From Daphnia carinata (lineage: Eukaryota > Arthropoda > Branchiopoda > Diplostraca > Daphniidae), in the NCBI RefSeq assembly GCF_022539665.2, contig NC_081339.1:8863367-8927366 (forward strand): DNA of 64,000 bases. The letters run 5' to 3'. Each line of letters begins with the position of its first letter. Within the stretch, counting starts at the first letter, position 1. Made by a program: the position numbers and the translations under genes. The notes beneath the pieces are model-generated. The model did no database searches. It was not told the origin of the DNA and saw nothing but the letters and a program-made list of their open reading frames with translations. Shown in pieces: positions 59,101 through 64,000 of this stretch.

Positions 59101-62100
59101 CCTTTCTCCAGGCATTCACTGTTCTCAAGAGAAGAAAAAAACCAAACGAAACAAAACAAAACATAAAACTCTCTAAACTATAAGTACATCAATCAAGATG
59201 GTTAGATCAATTCAAGAGTGCAAAATAGCTAGTAGACAATAACGTTCGTACGATAAACAAAATGGAACAAACGATCACGTGGTCGAGTTAGCGATGATGG
59301 TCTTCAGTTCATGTTTGTATTTTTCCCTTGAAAGACTGACAAAGTTAGCGTGGCCTCGCGCAACAAGGGAAACGTGCAAGTTCTCGCTTGGTTTCTCATG
59401 CCACACCACGCGATGCATTTCTTTTTTTTTTTTTTTTTTTTTTTTTTATTCTGCCTCTATCAAGCCTTGTTTCCGACCAAACGACCTGGTTGGCTTTATA
59501 TAGCGTTTATAGAGAGTAGGGGGCTTCTATAGGCTTTCTAAGCAGCGTGGTATGGAAACCGCTGCTAACATCTGAAACATCCGTGCCGATTGAATGGACA
59601 ACCAGCGACTGGAAGCTATAAAGGACATGATGATCGGGACGATGCACTTATTTAGACAAGCTGTTGCGGCAGCAAGCTACAATAATACAGTAAAACGGAT
59701 ACGGTATGGTCCCGACTGTTAACGCGACATTGTCTTGTCCGCGCAGTAGTATCTACAAAAGTGAACCTAACATGGGAGTCAAGTAGCTATGGAAGATGTC
59801 AGCATAGAACTGAATCAAGGGAAAAAAAATAGTTTTGTTCGTCTTGGGCTTTTAAAATGTTTGATATGATGCGCTAACTTTCCTTGTTTAAACTTTTTCT
59901 GGGTGTAGGGGTAACGTTAACGCACACGCGGCTCACACCGTTCGTGAGTTTGATGGAGGCAATAGGGCCTACAAGGATTTGCTGACATTAAAGCAACTTC
60001 TTCTGGGTTTGGCCTTGGTTCCCCCGTAACCGCCCACTTGTAACAAAAAGAAATTACGTACGGTTATTTCGCCTGCGGCTGCGCCTTTTTCACCTTGGAA
60101 GAAAATGGGCACGAATCCATTCACATTATATAGTTGTCGTTCGAGATTCTAAGAAAGAACTAACATCTTCAAATGGCTCGAATAAGTAAAAACTTAAAGA
60201 AATATTGAAAAAAAAAACAAGCAAGGGGGTCGAGTAAATTTTATGCCATTAGTTCCACTGAATTCCGTTTTGTTCTCCGATTGATTCGGATTCCTTGCAT
60301 TTATTTGTTTGTGGCCCTATAAGAACGACATTGCTTGGATTAATTTGTACTGCTTAGTTTTCGACAATACTTCGAAGCGGCCTTTCAGATGATTTTTGAA
60401 AAATATCATATAATCATATCATATCATATAAATAAATAAAAAATGAAACAGCTCACTGAGGATTTCCGTCTAAGTAATTTTGGTTGCGAAATATCCGAAA
60501 ATTCTATGAGCGCGTTTCCTTACGTAGGCTTCAAACATGACGGAATGTGAACTTTATCGTTAATTCAATTCTGTTTCCCGATGTGTGTTCGTGACGACAG
60601 ACAGGATATGAGTAATATGACCCCTCTTGCCTATTTTCGTGGGGGAGGTTACACGAACGTTAATCATACAAGCATTTCATTTATGTAATAATTTTGTTGT
60701 ATTAAATTGACGTTGCGTTCGTATTAGCCCTTTAAAAATGATTCGTTTAAAATTGGTTTATGATTGTGAATGGAATCGTATGATGTGGGGGCTGGCCGAT
60801 TTTTGCCATAGTTCTAGAAACATGATGATAAAAATAATCACTTTCATATTACGGCCTAGGAATCAGCAACCGAACCCTTTAGCTGTAATCGGAGTACTCC
60901 CCCCTGTCCTCGAGAAAAAAAAACAATCGGAAAAAATCGGGGGTGTTTGTCATCGGGTTGGGACCCTGAAAACCCCGATACCCTTTTTTAAACAGTGTTA
61001 ATGATGCTACTCAAAACTGCATTGACCTATTAAGGAATAAAGAATACCCTTTTCTCCAATGTTGTGAGAGAGGGAAGATTTTGATTTTTTGGTCGGGGCT
61101 GTTTGTGTTATGCAATGGAATGCATTAGTTTCCGATTGTGTCCTGCGAGGTTTCAATCGGTGGGTTTAACCGATGTGCAACCCGATTACAGCTATTGATC
61201 GATGACATGAACATAATTTATCTTCTGGTTGTCCCTATCACGATTCAACGCCATCAAAGATGTTTTTTTAACGCGGGGCCCCATTTAATCCCGTTTATGT
61301 GCCACTTTTAAGGATGGTACTGGCGAATTTTGAAGTGACCCCCGGAGTCCCTGCCCCACTGGAGAAATATCCGCAATATCCCCTGAGTTTGCCGGCGATC
61401 GTTCTATTTTTCGGGGGTCGGATGGGGCCCCCGATCACAGCCAACCTGGGCCAGGCCCCAAATTCTATCTCTTTGCTCCCGAGCTTACCTACAACTGGCA
61501 ACATTGCAGAACATTGGCATGTTTTCCGTAACACGAATGAGTCTGTTTTCTTTACTTAATAAAGATACCGATGTTAAGGCGAAATTAGCTTCAATGTCAT
61601 CAACTCGAATTTTGTGTAGAAGGCCAATACCTCAAAAAAAGCGTCACACGAAAGCTGTTGTGGAGCCATAAAATTTTTTTTCCCGTGCCATTATTTGAAG
61701 TATCCAGAATACAAATACCAGGGAACTATGTATGCAATTATGTAAACATGAAATGTCTTACCTGTTTACATGATTTGAAAGCTTTTGAATCCTTCAACAA
61801 CACCTACCTGGAAAGTAATTATTAATATATTATAAATTTTTTTCTGCCTACTAATGAAATGAATGCTTAACCTGCGTTCAAAGCCAAATCCATTCAGAGC
61901 CACCTGTTGTCATCTGTGAGGATAAAAATAAGAAAAAGAAGTCCCAATTACCCCAAAGTTATACTTGCATCACATTTCTCTGTCTAGTTTCAAAAAACAA
62001 GAGATGGATTGCTTAACTGAGTGCATGATTCCATTTGTTAGACACTCACATGAGTTTCACGTAAGCCTAAGCAGTACACAAAGTTTTAGTTCATGCTTAT

Positions 62101-63377
62101 AAATTACGATTGCCTATTTAGATCCGACTAGAACCAGACAGGTAATTGATTGGCACAAGTGGCCACTATAACCGTTTGGGTGAAGATTATACCAGAACAC
62201 TGCACTGCCTTTCCGAAGCCAAAGAGATTAATTGAATTTTGGAAAAACTGTTGCCCCCCCTTGCCTCAACATAACCCATTTACGGTAATTAAAAACATTA
62301 ACTAGTAATCCAATCGAAATCTTGATGGTGTGTTAAATTTCGGTTATTCGATTAATCAATTATCCCTTGGTTTTTTTTTTTTTACGTATCCGCCTTTTTA
62401 CGATACGTGACCATCTCTTCATTATTTTCCAAACATCATATTTGGTATCAAGGCGATTAGTAGTCGGTTCATTTTCATATGTTAAATTTTTCTACACTAC
62501 CTTGCATGATGCTTTACCAAATCTGTTTGGATGAGCATTTACTACTTAACATAAGTTTAGGCGACTAAAAGTATTTTTCCAAGATTCTTTGGAACCACAA
62601 CGACAAGCTGCGTAAAGTGTCTCATCTATATAGGTAAAGGGGGGGGGAAATGCTACGTCTTTGTCCGTTTAGTTGTTTAAATCGGATTTCTTCATTTTAA
62701 TTCAGTCCAACCTCCTATTAATATGAATCTTGCAAACCTTACTTCCCCGCCGGTTGCAACAGTTTTACCTTCAGCATGTTTTACTTAAGAAGAATCTGAG
62801 GTATTTTTCCATAAATAGTAATCTTTTATTTCTTTCTTTATTCCTCTAGATTTTCCCGTGTAGCTAATTCCGCTGCTCTACTTGCAGTCTAGGAACATCA
62901 GCCGTCCATCCAAGAATCAGGTATGCTACCCTTTTTATATTTACCCTAAACCAAGCCTGTTTGTTGCTTAAAATTTATTTAACCGTAGCCCACGAGAGAA
63001 GTGATTTGAGCGTAGAGTTCTTCTACTTTACACTATTTCGAATTTTACCTTTTCAAATGTTCTAACGAATTTTATAATAAGCCGTAGCTTCTCACAGAAT
63101 AACACAAATTAGTAGAAATCAAAAGGAACCATTTGTTTTTCAAGTATTTTATTGACGGTAATTACGAGAGACTGAAATTGAAACTACAAGTGATTGGTAT
63201 TAAAGCATAAAGAATGATGACCCTGTTTCACTTAGACAACGGCAAGCTTGAAAACTTGATGTGTTTGCACAATTTTACGCAAAAAAATTGCAGCTTTTGG
63301 ATTTCATATTCATTTGCGATTCATTTGTTCAAGGCCGCCCGACCACTTGACAACACTCAGGTCACTATCCCCGAAGT
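56162..63377. other. Calx upstream region, no coding gene recognised
   Basis: 7 kb of AT-rich sequence with homopolymers (26-T run at 59422-59447; G-run near 62639) and an ATATC-rich stretch near 60405-60440. None of the short open frames shows a domain or a convincing exon set. It probably contains Calx 5' UTR and regulatory sequence. Confidence 0.45.
57790..57995 (-). other. Candidate Calx 5' UTR exon
   Basis: A GC-richer block than its surroundings, ending on the minus strand at CAGCAG followed by a GTAAAA donor (57784-57789). It lies 1.6 kb upstream of the Calx ATG. There is no direct evidence of transcription and no clear initiator. It could equally be an unrelated exon. Confidence 0.3.
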
Positions 63378-63804
63378 CAGACTTGCCGCGATCGCGATCA
63401 AAAATTGATCGCCGATCCGATCTTTGAGAAAGATCGGAGATCCCAAAAAATTGATCGCGATCCGATCATTTTTAGCGATCAAACTTTTCGCCATCTAGCT
63501 GTAGATTTTGCAGTCGCATGGTTCTCTTTCACCATTATTTTTGCGAACGCCAATTGAGGGAAACTGTTTAGTGATCACCCTCAATGGCCGTCACTGACTG
63601 TCGCTGTGACAGCCAATGCAACATTCGTTAAACAGTGTGAATTTTAAGCGCTAGATGTCGCACAAAAATGATCGGTAGAAATGATCGGCAAAAATTGATC
63701 GCCGATCCGATCTTTTGCAGTTTGATCGGATCGCCCGATCCGATCAAACTCAAAAGATCGGATCGGAGATCGAGATCGGAAAATTGATCGGCGCGTCAAG
63801 TCTG
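63378..63804. mobile_element. hAT-like MITE, 427 bp
   Basis: Flanked by a perfect 8-bp duplication CCCGAAGT (63370-63377 and 63805-63812). Terminal inverted repeats start CAGACTTGCCGCG on the left and, inverted, CAGACTTGACGCG on the right. Eight-base duplications and CA-starting termini fit the hAT superfamily. The interior is packed with GATC/CGATC words in mirrored blocks at both ends. No coding capacity, so it is non-autonomous. Confidence 0.82.
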
Positions 63805-63817
63805 CCCGAAGTAATAC

Positions 63818-63859
63818 AAATATATTCAATTTGCAGCGACTGCAACTTTGAATATATTT
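63818..63859. repeat. Long hairpin
   Basis: 12-bp arms AAATATATTCAA and TTGAATATATTT enclose an inner stem TGCAG/CTGCA around CGA. It lies 14 bp from the MITE end, outside its target duplication. Confidence 0.7.
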
Positions 63860-64000
63860 AAAGGCCGCCCTACAGGCGTCGAGAAAAGTCGCACTGTCAT
63901 GTTCCAAAAAAAACAAACAAGCTGCATAGTTAAGAGGCACGCCGTGTCATCGAAGTAAAAATTCTGTGTTTGGCGATGCATTGCGATAAGTTTTTTTCCG
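63860..64000. other. Right edge, nothing recognised
   Basis: Short sequence to the window end; no supported feature. Confidence 0.4.

Noticed and set aside
59422-59447. Run of 26 T
   Set aside because: Could be the tail of a retroposed copy, but no body or target duplication is visible beside it.
61299-61559. 86-codon plus-strand frame, proline-rich
   Set aside because: No domain, no splice context and no family resemblance. A GC-richer patch alone is not enough.
1-64000. CRISPR array, operons or bacterial-type defence system
   Set aside because: The sequence is eukaryotic nuclear DNA with spliced genes. Repeats are tandem gene units and transposons, with no spacer-repeat pattern.

Overview
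The window looks like arthropod nuclear DNA, most likely a branchiopod crustacean such as Daphnia. It has compact genes with short GT-AG introns, long-wavelength-type rhabdomeric opsins in tandem, an invertebrate Na+/Ca2+ exchanger gene (Calx/NCX), and DIRS, MULE, LTR and hAT-like transposons. The species call is an inference from gene content; no marker locus is present.

Layout. (1) 1-47588 is a tandem array. Six opsin genes (A-F, all on the minus strand) sit on a repeat unit of about 8.57 kb. Each unit between two opsins carries a DIRS-type tyrosine-recombinase retrotransposon in the same place and orientation. Opsin A is cut by the window edge. B-F each splice to a 387-residue protein, and the visible coding exons differ only by silent changes. 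Every copy has the same promoter: a TCAGT initiator, a TATA box about 30 bp upstream, and an RCSI/P3-like homeodomain site 53 bp further up, followed by a 5' UTR intron just before the ATG.

(2) The five DIRS copies are in different states. Copy 4 (30489-35766) keeps one uninterrupted 1190-codon gag/RT/RNase H/methyltransferase-like frame. Copies 1 and 5 have small indels. Copy 2 is cut by a 100-N gap. Copy 3 was later hit by a 3.88-kb Mutator-like element and by a probable solo LTR. All copies with the relevant sequence share the same recombinase lesions.

(3) 11498-13890, just right of the gap, is single-copy sequence with exons of an unrecognised gene. Opsin C has this diverged left flank, and opsin F has a diverged right flank. 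C to F therefore look like one complete array, and the join at the gap is doubtful.

(4) 47589-64000 is single-copy. It holds a 20-exon Calx gene on the minus strand (49671-56161; exons sum to 822 codons with stop), a long stretch without recognisable genes, and near the right edge a 427-bp hAT-like MITE followed by a long hairpin.

Functionally, the opsins (light detection in rhabdomeric photoreceptors) and Calx (Ca2+ extrusion, which in Drosophila acts in photoreceptors) could both serve phototransduction. Their adjacency here may be chance. Exon boundaries were read by eye from splice motifs, reading-frame phase and family conservation.
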